64,000 nucleotides of DNA, from positions 116,782-180,781 of the forward strand of contig NZ_MXQF01000010.1 in the NCBI RefSeq assembly GCF_002165575.1. Reading direction: 5' to 3'. Position 1 is the first letter of the stretch, and each line of letters opens with the position of its first letter. The DNA is from Pseudoalteromonas sp. A601 (GTDB taxonomy: Bacteria > Pseudomonadota > Gammaproteobacteria > Enterobacterales > Alteromonadaceae). The position numbers were made by a program, and so were the translations under genes. The notes below the pieces were generated by a model that saw only the letters and a list, made by a program, of their open reading frames with translations, made no database searches and was not told the origin of the DNA. Below, piece after piece: positions 29,384 to 37,795 of the stretch.

Positions 29384-29399
29384 CTGTGAGTATATACAG
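29384..29399 (-). promoter_or_regulatory. SOS (LexA) box, distal
   Basis: Read leftward: CTGTATATACTCACAG, a perfect CTGT-N8-ACAG operator that also matches an E. coli lexA box as I know it. It starts 25 bases upstream of the proximal box. Confidence 0.92.
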
Positions 29400-29448
29400 T
29401 TATTTGAAAATCGCAAATTTTAAATTCGCTAGCTTTAACCCTTCTTGA

Positions 29449-30222
29449 TTACCATCTGGTACTCAGCAATAAAGTAGCGCTATTTAAACCATCATCAGAT
29501 TTCAAAGATGAGCCTAAACCAAACTTCAACGCTATATGTTCATTAAACCAATACTGTGTTTGCAACTCATAATTATCATCTCGATCGCCTCGCCCATGTA
29601 CGTTAGCAACTACGCCAACAGACCAGTCTTGATTAACGTAATACGCTGCTCGGCCTTGGATGTAACGATACCGCCCTGCCAATTGCTTTGCCTCTATATC
29701 CCAGCCTTGATTATTATTGATATTAGTCCAGCGAATGTAAGGCGCATAACTCCACTCAACCGAAGTTAGCTCCTCGCTTGGATAAAAGTGACGTGTTTCT
29801 TCCACCCGACTATAAAAAGCAGTTAAGCCAATTTGCAATTGATCGTTTATTTGATTACCTATCGATGCATTGAGCAAAGAACTATCTGATTGCCAAATAC
29901 CGCTATCATCATCCACATGCTGTACACCAGCCGCCAGAATAACGCCATGCTGCCAATAATAAGTCGCATCACTGGTAATATAATACAGGTTATCATTAGC
30001 AAACCCGCCGATAGCGACATTACTCACTCGATGCAAATGGCTTTTCAACTCTTGAGGGCCCGATAAGGCGTCCAAATCATCATTAAAATAACGATACCTC
30101 GCGCCTAGAAATGCTTTATCTAACCCGCTTAAATCTGTAAATCCCACTTCAACTTGATGGTTTATAGCTGCATAACTTGGAAAAGCTAAGCCGCTAATAA
30201 ATATCGCTATTATTTTTTTCAT
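29449..30222 (-). CDS. Predicted outer-membrane beta-barrel protein, porin-like
   Basis: 257 residues from the ATG at 30220-30222, chosen because it opens directly with a signal peptide (MKKIIAIFISGLAFPSYA, cleaved before AINHQ). The mature protein alternates polar and aromatic residues in strands ending with a C-terminal aromatic/Arg strand (TLLLSTRW), which fits an outer-membrane barrel of perhaps 12 strands. It resembles uncharacterised putative porins of Alteromonadales. No close functional assignment is possible. It lies upstream of lexA on the same strand but is separated by lexA's own operators. Confidence 0.65.
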   Translation of the reverse strand: MKKIIAIFISGLAFPSYAAINHQVEVGFTDLSGLDKAFLGARYRYFNDDLDALSGPQELKSHLHRVSNVAIGGFANDNLYYITSDATYYWQHGVILAAGVQHVDDDSGIWQSDSSLLNASIGNQINDQLQIGLTAFYSRVEETRHFYPSEELTSVEWSYAPYIRWTNINNNQGWDIEAKQLAGRYRYIQGRAAYYVNQDWSVGVVANVHGRGDRDDNYELQTQYWFNEHIALKFGLGSSLKSDDGLNSATLLLSTRW

Positions 30223-30334
30223 TGCTACGTCCAAAATGTAATTTTAGGTACATTTTAACGATTTTGATGATCTTAACTGTAGGAAAGTGTACAAAAGTGT
30301 AGACTGGTTTTAAATTTTCAATTAAGGACATTCC

Positions 30335-30778
30335 ATGACTATTTGGTATCAACCAATCACCTTAGAACAGTGTAAGCAACTTGATGAGGGCATTAACGGC
30401 CAAGGCACATTAATGAAAACAATGGGTATTGAAATTAGCGAAATTGGTGATGACTACTTAGTTGCCACTATGCCCGCGATACCTCAACATCATAATCCTA
30501 TGGGCATGGTACATGGCGGTGCCAATGTCGTACTTGCTGAAACGGTTGCCAGTTATGCAGCAAACTTTGTGATTGATTTTACTAAGTTCTATTGTGTAGG
30601 CCAAGAAATCAACGCTAATCACTTAAAAGCTTCACGCAATGGAACTTTAACCGCAATAGCAAAGCCTATTCATTTAGGTAGACGTACTTCAGTATGGGAA
30701 ATTAAAATAACAAATAGTCGCAACGAACTATGCTGCGTATCAAGAATGACCGCAGCAGTGGTTGAACGTAAAAATTAG
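30335..30778 (+). CDS. Hotdog-fold thioesterase, PaaI-like
   Basis: 147 residues, one hotdog domain. The motif HNPMGMVHGGANVVLAETVAS carries the Asn/His-Gly-Gly catalytic loop of the PaaI/YbdB thioesterase group. Such enzymes hydrolyse acyl- or aryl-CoA thioesters; YbdB/YdiI relatives act on menaquinone or siderophore intermediates. The substrate here cannot be told. Its stop overlaps the stop of the convergent gene by four bases. Confidence 0.88.
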   Translation: MTIWYQPITLEQCKQLDEGINGQGTLMKTMGIEISEIGDDYLVATMPAIPQHHNPMGMVHGGANVVLAETVASYAANFVIDFTKFYCVGQEINANHLKASRNGTLTAIAKPIHLGRRTSVWEIKITNSRNELCCVSRMTAAVVERKN

Positions 30779-31155
30779 CTTTCGATAGGGTAAATAGTTA
30801 TTTCAACACCCGCACCAATTGCAGATATTCTAAGTAGAGTGTCTGCTTGCAGTGCTTGATTAAAGCATTTCGGTGAAGTACCCGACTCAAAGCCAATATC
30901 AAATGTACGCCGAGAACACGACAACCACTGTTTTAATGCATTACGTGAGCATGATTCTATTAACTCACATAAGTGGTTAATCGCTTTATCCGGTGTAGAT
31001 ACCTCAATATTTGCTTCTACACGCGCTAATTGACGATATTCATCGTGGTCATAATGTAAAACTGTGGCAATTTTTTTTAAGTCAGCCACTAGCGCACTAA
31101 TATCTTGTTTAGACTCAAGCTCTAGATCTACGTTTAAAAATTGAATTTCCGACAT
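30775..31155 (-). CDS. Conserved hypothetical protein
   Basis: 126 residues, no signal peptide or membrane segment. Predicted alternating helices and strands: an opening strand (IQFLNVDLELES), a helix, a central Cys-containing helix (LCELIESCSRNALKQWLSC), and a closing strand pair (DIGFESG...; GVEITIYP). The pattern resembles small single-domain cytosolic proteins, but I do not recognise the family. It converges with the thioesterase gene. Confidence 0.6.
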   Translation of the reverse strand: MSEIQFLNVDLELESKQDISALVADLKKIATVLHYDHDEYRQLARVEANIEVSTPDKAINHLCELIESCSRNALKQWLSCSRRTFDIGFESGTSPKCFNQALQADTLLRISAIGAGVEITIYPIES

Positions 31156-31315
31156 TTGTAGCTTTACCCTTAACCCATGTTAAATACACCGCAAACTTTA
31201 ACCTAAATTTGTATATATACCAAATCATCTATTACCTGCGACAATTTGCCACATTGGCAAAAGCCCCCTAACCTATAAAATATCGCACTGAAAAATAACA
31301 ATAAATGAGTAAGTA

Positions 31316-32017
31316 ATGAACAAACGCATTTTCAAGCATGCACGAAAAATTCATAAATGGCTTGGTTACATACTCGCACTACAAATCTTTGCATGGCTAT
31401 TAGGTGGTTTAGTGATGAGTGCAATTCCTCTCGATAAAGTACATGGCAAACATTTAGCATTGCGCTCCCTTGAAAACCCGTTTACGCAGGTCGACTACCC
31501 TACATCACTTGATAACATTGTTTCTCAGGTGGCGCAGCCAATAAAAATAAATTACACCCACTTTTTAACAACACCTATTATTACTGTGACGAGTGAAAAT
31601 GAAGAGCACAGTTTTAACGGCTTAACTGGCCGCCCTTTCATTGCGCCAAGTAAAGCGCAAATAATTGCTAATGCACAAGCTCATTTATTAATCGATGCCA
31701 AAGTAAATGCAGCGGCTAAACTCGAAATAGGCCCAAGAGAAGTAGGCTATAAAGAAAATATTTGGCAAGTTAGCTTCGATGATAATTTTAATACAACCCT
31801 GTATTTATGGGCTGATAGTGGCAAAGTTATCACTGTTCGTAGCACTATTTGGCGAATTTTTGACTTTTTCTGGATGTTACATATCATGGACTACGATGAA
31901 CGAGAAGACTTTAATAACCCTTTGTTGATTAGCTTTTCGGCAACCAGTGTGCTGTTCTGCCTCACAGGAATTACTTTGTTACTGCAAAATGTTCGTCTTC
32001 GTCGTCATAAACGCTAA
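31316..32017 (+). CDS. PepSY-associated membrane protein
   Basis: 233 residues with an N-terminal membrane helix (about 13-38, after the ARKIHKWLGY motif typical of PepSY_TM proteins) and a C-terminal one (about 205-226). The extracytoplasmic region between them contains a PepSY-like stretch (AHLLIDAKVNAAAKLEIG...WQVSFDDNFNTTLYLWADSGKVITVR). PepSY_TM proteins often go with iron or flavin reductase systems. No partner gene is adjacent, so the role is open. Confidence 0.7.
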   Translation: MNKRIFKHARKIHKWLGYILALQIFAWLLGGLVMSAIPLDKVHGKHLALRSLENPFTQVDYPTSLDNIVSQVAQPIKINYTHFLTTPIITVTSENEEHSFNGLTGRPFIAPSKAQIIANAQAHLLIDAKVNAAAKLEIGPREVGYKENIWQVSFDDNFNTTLYLWADSGKVITVRSTIWRIFDFFWMLHIMDYDEREDFNNPLLISFSATSVLFCLTGITLLLQNVRLRRHKR

Positions 32018-32151
32018 ATAAACCCTATCGGGGCAGAATCTCTGCCTCGCTTATCATTGCATTTATAACAACTCAACCCATTCAACCGATTTACCAAATA
32101 GAACAATCACTCTAAAATAGCGTTTCCTGTAGTTCACTTAAGTGATTGGAT

Positions 32152-32805
32152 ATGCCTTACTTTATTATTGCGTTAGTAATTTCCCTTGCAAGCTTTAACC
32201 TTCACAGCGAGCAGTTTACCCGCTTCTCAACAGCAAAAAGACATTTAATAAAAACGTTACCCAGTGATGCCAAAAGCATTTACTGTGGCTGCGATATAAA
32301 GCGCCAAGGTAAAAAATTAATACCAGACCCTGCAGCATGCGGCTATAAACCGCGCAATGCAGTTACGCGCTCAGGTAAACCTAATGCACGAGCTGTTCGT
32401 ATTGAGTGGGAGCATATAGTACCAGCGTGGGAGTTCGGTCATCAGTTACAATGCTGGAAAAATGGCGGGCGTAAAAACTGCGTGAAAACCAGTGAACAAT
32501 TTAGAAAAATGGAAGCTGATATTAATAACCTAGCCCCTGCAATTGGTGAGATTAATGCGGATAGATCGAATTATCGTTTTGGTATGATTGCAGGTAACGC
32601 CACTCAATATGGCAACTGCCAAGTAAAGGTGAATTTTAAACAACGGGTAGTTGAACCACCTGCCTATTCACGCAAGCGTATCGCAGATGCATACTTTTAC
32701 ATGCAAAAAACCTACGGCTTAAAAATATCTAATAAGCAACAGCAGTTATTTAGAGCATGGCAAAAGCAGAGCTTGGCACAAACCCGAAACTCTCAGCATC
32801 TTTAA
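32152..32805 (+). CDS. endA: Endonuclease I (EndA/NucM family), secreted
   Basis: About 217 residues from the ATG at 32152 (a TTG two codons upstream is also in frame). A signal peptide (MPYFIIALVISLASFNLHS) leads into the His-Me finger nuclease core: RIEWEHIVPAWEFGHQ with the catalytic His, then NLAPAIGEINADRSNYRFG with the metal-binding Asn. Cysteines near CGCD and CGYK suggest periplasmic disulphides. It cleaves double-stranded DNA non-specifically in the periplasm or outside the cell. Confidence 0.93.
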   Translation: MPYFIIALVISLASFNLHSEQFTRFSTAKRHLIKTLPSDAKSIYCGCDIKRQGKKLIPDPAACGYKPRNAVTRSGKPNARAVRIEWEHIVPAWEFGHQLQCWKNGGRKNCVKTSEQFRKMEADINNLAPAIGEINADRSNYRFGMIAGNATQYGNCQVKVNFKQRVVEPPAYSRKRIADAYFYMQKTYGLKISNKQQQLFRAWQKQSLAQTRNSQHL

Positions 32806-32901
32806 CTCTACAAATGTTTACATTATAAACGTATTTTTTGTTGCCTATCGTCAGCTGTATTGATATTTTCGAAACAAGTATTTACAGGAACGTAACTAAG
32901 T

Positions 32902-34533
32902 ATGTTTAATAAAAAAAGAATCTCTACTGCTATTCTCATTGCTTTTTCTGGCCTTGCAATTACAGCATGTGGAGGCGGCGGTAGCCTAAATAAAGATTCA
33001 AATAATACAGACTCTACCAATGTGGTAACACCGCCACCACAGTCTAATGAGGTTGAATGGGTTGCGGGTGAATTTGACGCATCAAGTACATTTAAAAACC
33101 AATGTGATGTGCCACGCACAGGCAACGATCCATACAATAATAACCAACCATACCCTGATAAAGCGGGCTCCACGCTGACAGAAAAAATGTGGCTGCGCTC
33201 TTGGAGTGATGAAACATACCTTTGGTATGATGAAATCACAGACAAAAACCCTGAAAGCTTTGATACTGTCGCGGCATATTTTGCACAATTAAAAACAGAG
33301 CAAACCACAGATTCTGGTGCTAAGAAAGATAACTTTCATTACAGCGAACCAACAGAAGACTTTTACAAAGAAGCACAATCAGGCGTGGTATCAGGTTACG
33401 GCATTAACTGGTCATTTATTTCAAATACGCCACCAAGAGTGTTAAGAGTTGCCTATCTTGAAGATAATTCACCGGCTCAGAATGCGGGGATCCAACGTGG
33501 CGATACCGTTCTCTCTGTAGATGATGTAAGCATAGATACCAACACTCAAGATGGAATTGACTCGCTCAATAGTATTTTGTTTGGCCCAACAGCTGGCGAA
33601 GCTCATAACTTTAGAGTGCGCAGTAATGATGGGACTGAAAAATCAATCACCATTACAGCGGGTAATATCGCCAAAACCCCGGTTCAGAACGTAAATACGT
33701 TTACTACACAAAACAATACACGTGTCGGTTACATGCAGTTCAATAGCCATATCGCTGTTGCACAAGAAGGTTTAATCGATGCCGTTAATAAGTTTAAGGC
33801 TGATCAAGTCGACGAATTAGTCATCGACTTTAGATACAACGGCGGTGGTTTATTAGCCATGTCATCACAATTAGCTTACATGGTTGCTGGCCCTGCTAAC
33901 ACCGATGATTTTTATTATTATCAAACCATTCAGAATGACAAGCTACCACAAGAACTACCTTTGTCATTCATTAATCAAGAAATTGATTACTCAACATTTG
34001 AAGGCAAACAAATACTTTTACCTGATTTAAATCTATCAAAAGTTTATGTACTGAGTACATCCGGTACCTGCTCTGCCTCTGAAGCCTTTATTAATGGCTT
34101 GAAAGGGATTGATGTTGAAGTGGTATTAATTGGTGATACAACATGTGGTAAACCTTATGGTTTTACGCCTACACACAACTGTGCAACTACTTACTACACG
34201 ATTCAGTTTAGTGGTGCTAATTACAAAGGCTTTGGTGAATATTCAGATGGTTTAACACCCACCCCTTCACCCCAGTTTTCAGCTGATGTTAAAGGCTGCC
34301 CTATTGCTGATGACTTTGATCATCAACTAGGTGATACAAACGAAGCACTGCTATCGACGGCGTTATACCATATTACAAATAATGGCTGCCCTGAAGTGCC
34401 ACAAAATGCAAAACAACAACCTGCCAGCTATTCACCAAGCAACGAAACTGGTTTATCGCTTGAGATACCTCAGTCGCTTTACAACACAAATATGGATTTA
34501 ACCTGGCCTAGTACAGGAGATGCAAATGACTAA
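32902..34533 (+). CDS. S41 family (tail-specific) peptidase, lipoprotein
   Basis: 543 residues. A lipobox (LAITACGGGG) predicts lipid anchoring. Domains: an N-terminal helical cap with WLRSWSDETYLWYDEI (about 85-110), a PDZ domain (about 165-255, with DNSPAQNAGIQRGDTVLSVDDVSI), and the C-terminal protease core. The catalytic Ser lies in TSGTCSASEAF near residue 391 and the Lys in GDTTCGKPYGF near 415. It resembles the S41 peptidases commonly found in Alteromonadales, which process or degrade extracytoplasmic proteins. The next lipoprotein gene overlaps its end. Confidence 0.9.
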   Translation: MFNKKRISTAILIAFSGLAITACGGGGSLNKDSNNTDSTNVVTPPPQSNEVEWVAGEFDASSTFKNQCDVPRTGNDPYNNNQPYPDKAGSTLTEKMWLRSWSDETYLWYDEITDKNPESFDTVAAYFAQLKTEQTTDSGAKKDNFHYSEPTEDFYKEAQSGVVSGYGINWSFISNTPPRVLRVAYLEDNSPAQNAGIQRGDTVLSVDDVSIDTNTQDGIDSLNSILFGPTAGEAHNFRVRSNDGTEKSITITAGNIAKTPVQNVNTFTTQNNTRVGYMQFNSHIAVAQEGLIDAVNKFKADQVDELVIDFRYNGGGLLAMSSQLAYMVAGPANTDDFYYYQTIQNDKLPQELPLSFINQEIDYSTFEGKQILLPDLNLSKVYVLSTSGTCSASEAFINGLKGIDVEVVLIGDTTCGKPYGFTPTHNCATTYYTIQFSGANYKGFGEYSDGLTPTPSPQFSADVKGCPIADDFDHQLGDTNEALLSTALYHITNNGCPEVPQNAKQQPASYSPSNETGLSLEIPQSLYNTNMDLTWPSTGDAND

Positions 34534-34897
34534 ATACATGCTAAGTGCTGTTTGCGCAGTAATACTAACCGGATGCAACAGCACACAGGCTTTAGAGCCT
34601 CAAGATGCAACTCTAACACGAGTAAATCCGGGCATTGTTACACAGCTGCAACAAGCAATTCAAACTGCAAAAGGTGGTCCTTTAGTGACTCTTGCGGATG
34701 ATGTATTTACTAAAAGCGCACAGCTTTTGATAGATCACGGCACGACTAAAGGCCCTGATGGCATGCCTATTATGGGCACACATAACATCCCTTCAGAAAA
34801 GTTTGTCTTGCAAAAATCAGGGGAGCAATGCTTTTTATTTTACCCTAAAAAACAACTGAGTATTCCACTTAGTAATGTCGAATGTGAAGTTATCTAA
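34526..34897 (+). CDS. Small predicted lipoprotein downstream of the S41 peptidase
   Basis: 123 residues from ATG 34526, with CAGGAG five bases upstream; an ATG two codons earlier overlaps the ribosome site. Signal peptide with lipobox (VILTGC). The mature protein has a helical N-terminal part and a short beta part with a Cys pair (QCFLFYP, VECEVI) that could form a disulphide. No family recognised. Overlap with the peptidase gene (8 bases) argues for co-translation, so it may be an accessory or substrate of the peptidase (inference). Confidence 0.7.
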   Translation: MTKYMLSAVCAVILTGCNSTQALEPQDATLTRVNPGIVTQLQQAIQTAKGGPLVTLADDVFTKSAQLLIDHGTTKGPDGMPIMGTHNIPSEKFVLQKSGEQCFLFYPKKQLSIPLSNVECEVI

Positions 34898-34901
34898 AAC
34901 C

Positions 34902-34926
34902 AAAAAGGCGCATTAAGCGCCTTTTT
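34902..34926. terminator. Bidirectional terminator between the lipoprotein gene and hmp
   Basis: Inverted repeat AAAAAGGCGC / GCGCCTTTTT around a five-base loop, with T-runs on both strands. It serves both converging transcripts. Confidence 0.9.
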
Positions 34927-34938
34927 GCTATGAGTGGA

Positions 34939-36120
34939 TTAAAGCGCTTGGTGTGGACCAAACACCTCGTAATGTATGCGTTCAGCATCAACATCAAGTG
35001 CAAGTAATTGCTGTTTAATAGCAGCCATAAAGCCGCTAGGTCCACAAATATAAAAATCACCATCCACTAATGGTAACTGCTGAGCAACTGCACTGATATT
35101 CATTAAACCAATAAAGTCAGCACCCTCGCCACCTTGATTAAACCATGTATAGTAATTTAAACGCTCATGCATTGCGGCTTGATCAGCCAAAAATTGATTA
35201 AACGAATGCTGCTGAGCATTTTCACAAGCATGTAAATAAGTGACCGCTTGATTCGACGTGTCGCTTAATAACGTTTGTAACATGGGCAACATAGGTGTTT
35301 GACCAACCCCCGCCGAAATTAACACCACAGGTTTATTGTTTACACGTAAAAAGAAATCCCCTGCTGGCGGGTAAAGCTCTATAACACTCCCTTCGTCTAG
35401 CGAATGCAAATAATTTGATACAATACCTGCAGCTGGCAGCAATTCTTTTTTCACACTAATACGGTAATTTTCACCATTACTTTGCTGGGAAATAGAATAC
35501 TGACGTATTTCGCTATATTGTGCCTCTTCAGGCTTAACTTTAATTCCCAAATATTGCCCCGGTTTGTGGGTGATTACTGCTTTACTATCTACAGGAGTAA
35601 GTGTAAAACTTGTTACCAATGCTGATTCTGGTTGCTTTTTAGTGATCACAAATTGACGTGTTCCTGACCAGCCGCCGTGGTTATTTTTATTGTGCTCATA
35701 TAGAGCAGCCTCTTCAGTAATACAAATATCAGCAAGTAACGCATACGCTTCACGCCATGCATATTCAACTTCTGGTGTAAATTGCTCGGGGATCAATTCC
35801 TTTAAAGTACCAATTAAATGTCCGCCCACAATCGGATAATGCTCAGGCAAAATATGCATACTGGCATGCTTATGATTAATACGTGCTAATGCTTCTTTTA
35901 ACACGGCCAGATTATCAATATTTTGCGCATATGCCGCCAATGCGTTAAAAAGAGCAAACTGCTGACGTCCGCTGCGCTGATTCGCCATATTAAAAATATC
36001 TTGCAGCTCAGGGTTATGGCTAAACATGCGATTATAAAAGTGCTCCGTAACAACGGTCCCAGCTTGTGCGAGCAAAGGCACAGTGTTTTTTACAATATTG
36101 ATGGTTTTTTCAGATAACAT
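34939..36120 (-). CDS. hmp: Flavohaemoprotein, nitric oxide dioxygenase
   Basis: 393 residues. N-terminal globin domain (1-135) with proximal His in NHKHASMHILPEHYPIVGGHL. FAD-binding domain (about 150-255) with the RQYSIS motif. NAD-binding domain (about 260-393) with VLISAGVGQTPMLPML and FYICGPSGFM. It turns nitric oxide and oxygen into nitrate. Last gene of the leftward operon with nnrS and a small membrane protein, opposite norR. The upstream sigma-54/NorR signals indicate induction by NO. Confidence 0.97.
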   Translation of the reverse strand: MLSEKTINIVKNTVPLLAQAGTVVTEHFYNRMFSHNPELQDIFNMANQRSGRQQFALFNALAAYAQNIDNLAVLKEALARINHKHASMHILPEHYPIVGGHLIGTLKELIPEQFTPEVEYAWREAYALLADICITEEAALYEHNKNNHGGWSGTRQFVITKKQPESALVTSFTLTPVDSKAVITHKPGQYLGIKVKPEEAQYSEIRQYSISQQSNGENYRISVKKELLPAAGIVSNYLHSLDEGSVIELYPPAGDFFLRVNNKPVVLISAGVGQTPMLPMLQTLLSDTSNQAVTYLHACENAQQHSFNQFLADQAAMHERLNYYTWFNQGGEGADFIGLMNISAVAQQLPLVDGDFYICGPSGFMAAIKQQLLALDVDAERIHYEVFGPHQAL

Positions 36121-36147
36121 ACTACTTTCCTATAACTAAAATAATAA

Positions 36148-37380
36148 TTAACCACGCCGCCCATCAACACGACGCCGCGTTAAAATAGGAATGCAATGGA
36201 GTAGAAACAACACAAATGCCACCAACCACAATACAGCGCTAAGCTGCCACGCAATATGCGGCCCAATAACAAAGGGTAATAACGAACGAACAATCGCTGC
36301 AACAAGCACTAAAGCAAATGCCACAGCCATAAAATGTGGAATAGTTAAAGGACGTCCTGTATGACCATGAGATACACGCGTCATCATGGCTAAAATCATC
36401 ATGCCAATGGTTCCGATAGTGATCATATGCAGCGCATCTTTAAACAAAATAACAGGGTTATAAAAACTCAATGCAAGTAATACTAAGCCAACGCCAAGTG
36501 CTAAATACGAAAAGTGCAACGACCAGAGCAATGGCACTTTGAGCGTTTTATTATTCCACCACAATACTGAACGCCATACATGTAATACAGCCACAACAGC
36601 CAATGCCCAACCAGGATTAACGCTTGATATAAACAGCTGACTGATAAAATAAAGCGCAACAGCAAACAACGAGCTATAAAGCAGCACTTTATCTAAACGT
36701 GGCGTACGCACTTGCTCAGCTAAACCTAAACCGCGGGCGGTAAAAAAGGGCAGCACTCGCCCCGCAACCACACCAACGAGTAGCGTCATTACCAACACAG
36801 CCGTATCAACGACAGCAAGTGCCAGCAGCATATTCTGCTCAATAACCAACCATAAATAGATGATATTTAACGCACACAAGGCGCTTAAAATCGGCAAAAA
36901 TTGATAGTTATTTTTGTTATTTGCTTTAAGCAACATGTTAGCCAGCGCCGTAATTGCTGCTAACCACCAAAGTAATTGCAGTAATAACACCCCATACAAA
37001 TTAAAGTTTTCAATGTCAGTACCTGTGATGAAGAACGCACCTCTGGCTGCCAGCCAAACTAAAGTAAGCAACATCAGCTTATTGCCGCTGATACTTGCTA
37101 CGCCAGTCCAAGTTTGTGCTGCGGTTAATAAAAAGCCCACAGCAACGGCGCCTGCAAAGCCAAATAGCATTTCGTGAGCATGCCATAATGTTGCTGGCAT
37201 GCTTAATTGCCAACTCGCGTTACCCGTTAAAATTAACAGCCAATAAGCCATGGATAAAACAGCGAGTAAACTCGCGCCTAAAAAGTAAGGCCGAAATGCT
37301 AACCCCCAAAGCGGCCACTGTCCTACTTGATAAAAACGGATCTGTTTAGGCATGGGTTCGGTTAAATTAATAGGTCGCAT
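36148..37380 (-). CDS. nnrS: NnrS family haem-copper membrane protein
   Basis: 410 residues, about 12 membrane helices. NnrS signatures: LAFRPYFLGASL near the N-terminus, WHAHEMLFGFAGAVAVGFLLTAAQTWTG near residue 65-92, and MMTRVSHGHTGRPL near 335-350. NnrS protects cells from nitric-oxide stress, and in Vibrio cholerae it is regulated by NorR together with hmp. It overlaps the upstream gene by one base and lies 27 bases before hmp. Confidence 0.93.
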   Translation of the reverse strand: MRPINLTEPMPKQIRFYQVGQWPLWGLAFRPYFLGASLLAVLSMAYWLLILTGNASWQLSMPATLWHAHEMLFGFAGAVAVGFLLTAAQTWTGVASISGNKLMLLTLVWLAARGAFFITGTDIENFNLYGVLLLQLLWWLAAITALANMLLKANNKNNYQFLPILSALCALNIIYLWLVIEQNMLLALAVVDTAVLVMTLLVGVVAGRVLPFFTARGLGLAEQVRTPRLDKVLLYSSLFAVALYFISQLFISSVNPGWALAVVAVLHVWRSVLWWNNKTLKVPLLWSLHFSYLALGVGLVLLALSFYNPVILFKDALHMITIGTIGMMILAMMTRVSHGHTGRPLTIPHFMAVAFALVLVAAIVRSLLPFVIGPHIAWQLSAVLWLVAFVLFLLHCIPILTRRRVDGRRG

Positions 37381-37637
37381 TATCGTACCTCTCTACCTAA
37401 GCTATTGAGTGCAATACAGCGAAGTACATAACTAATTTTTAAAATAGTGGCAGCGATGATGGTTGAAATATGAGCTGAAATTTGCAGCTTTATCGTTAAC
37501 AACTCTGCAAGTGGATAACTTAATAGCACGGTGATAATTAAGCTAACTGTACTCAATACCAAGGCCCAATTAGCAGCACTTAGTAAACGAATATAGAAAT
37601 CTGTTAAATCGTTATAAATCGATGTGTGGGCAGTCAT
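37380..37637 (-). CDS. Uncharacterised 85-residue membrane protein, first gene of the NO-defence operon
   Basis: Two hydrophobic segments (about 22-42 and 52-75) separated by a short loop, with a hydrophilic start (MTAHTSIYNDLTD) and basic end (LGREVR). No family recognised. It is the promoter-proximal gene behind the sigma-54/NorR signals and is tightly joined to nnrS by a one-base overlap, so it is very likely part of the nitric-oxide response. Its biochemical role is unknown. Confidence 0.75.
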   Translation of the reverse strand: MTAHTSIYNDLTDFYIRLLSAANWALVLSTVSLIITVLLSYPLAELLTIKLQISAHISTIIAATILKISYVLRCIALNSLGREVR

Positions 37638-37672
37638 ACAATCACCATTATTTAAATATCTACACGATGTAC

Positions 37673-37689
37673 TGCATGGAGCGAGCCAA
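37673..37689 (-). promoter_or_regulatory. Sigma-54 promoter of the NO-defence operon
   Basis: Read leftward: TTGGCTCGCTCCATGCA, matching the -24/-12 pattern (TTGGCACG-N4-TTGCA) with the GG and GC dinucleotides 12 bases apart as required. The predicted start would lie about 25 bases before the ATG of the 85-residue protein. Confidence 0.8.
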
Positions 37690-37742
37690 GTTTAAAATAA
37701 CCTTACTATCAACAGGTTACTATTTAACCCTTTGACAGGTGA

Positions 37743-37753
37743 GTCATAATGAC
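37743..37753. promoter_or_regulatory. NorR-type binding site 1
   Basis: GTCATAATGAC, a perfect palindrome of the GT-N7-AC type bound by NorR. It lies about 86 bases upstream of the predicted sigma-54 start, a normal enhancer distance. Confidence 0.7.
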
Positions 37754-37784
37754 CTATCGTAGTGAAAGGCAAAAACACATAAGA

Positions 37785-37795
37785 GTCAATTTGAC
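37785..37795. promoter_or_regulatory. NorR-type binding site 2, abutting the norR start codon
   Basis: GTCAATTTGAC, the same GTCA-N3-TGAC pattern, 42 bases (four helical turns) from site 1. It ends at the base just before the norR ATG, so NorR binding here would also block norR expression (inference). Confidence 0.7.

Noticed and set aside
32823..33308. 161-codon open frame antisense to the S41 peptidase gene
   Set aside because: It overlaps the signal peptide and N-terminal domain of a convincing protein on the other strand, has no recognisable domain, and its codon pattern mirrors the sense gene.
37715..37729. GGTTACTATTTAACC as a third NorR site
   Set aside because: It is an inverted repeat but the spacing is GT-N9-AC, not the N7 required, so it is not counted.
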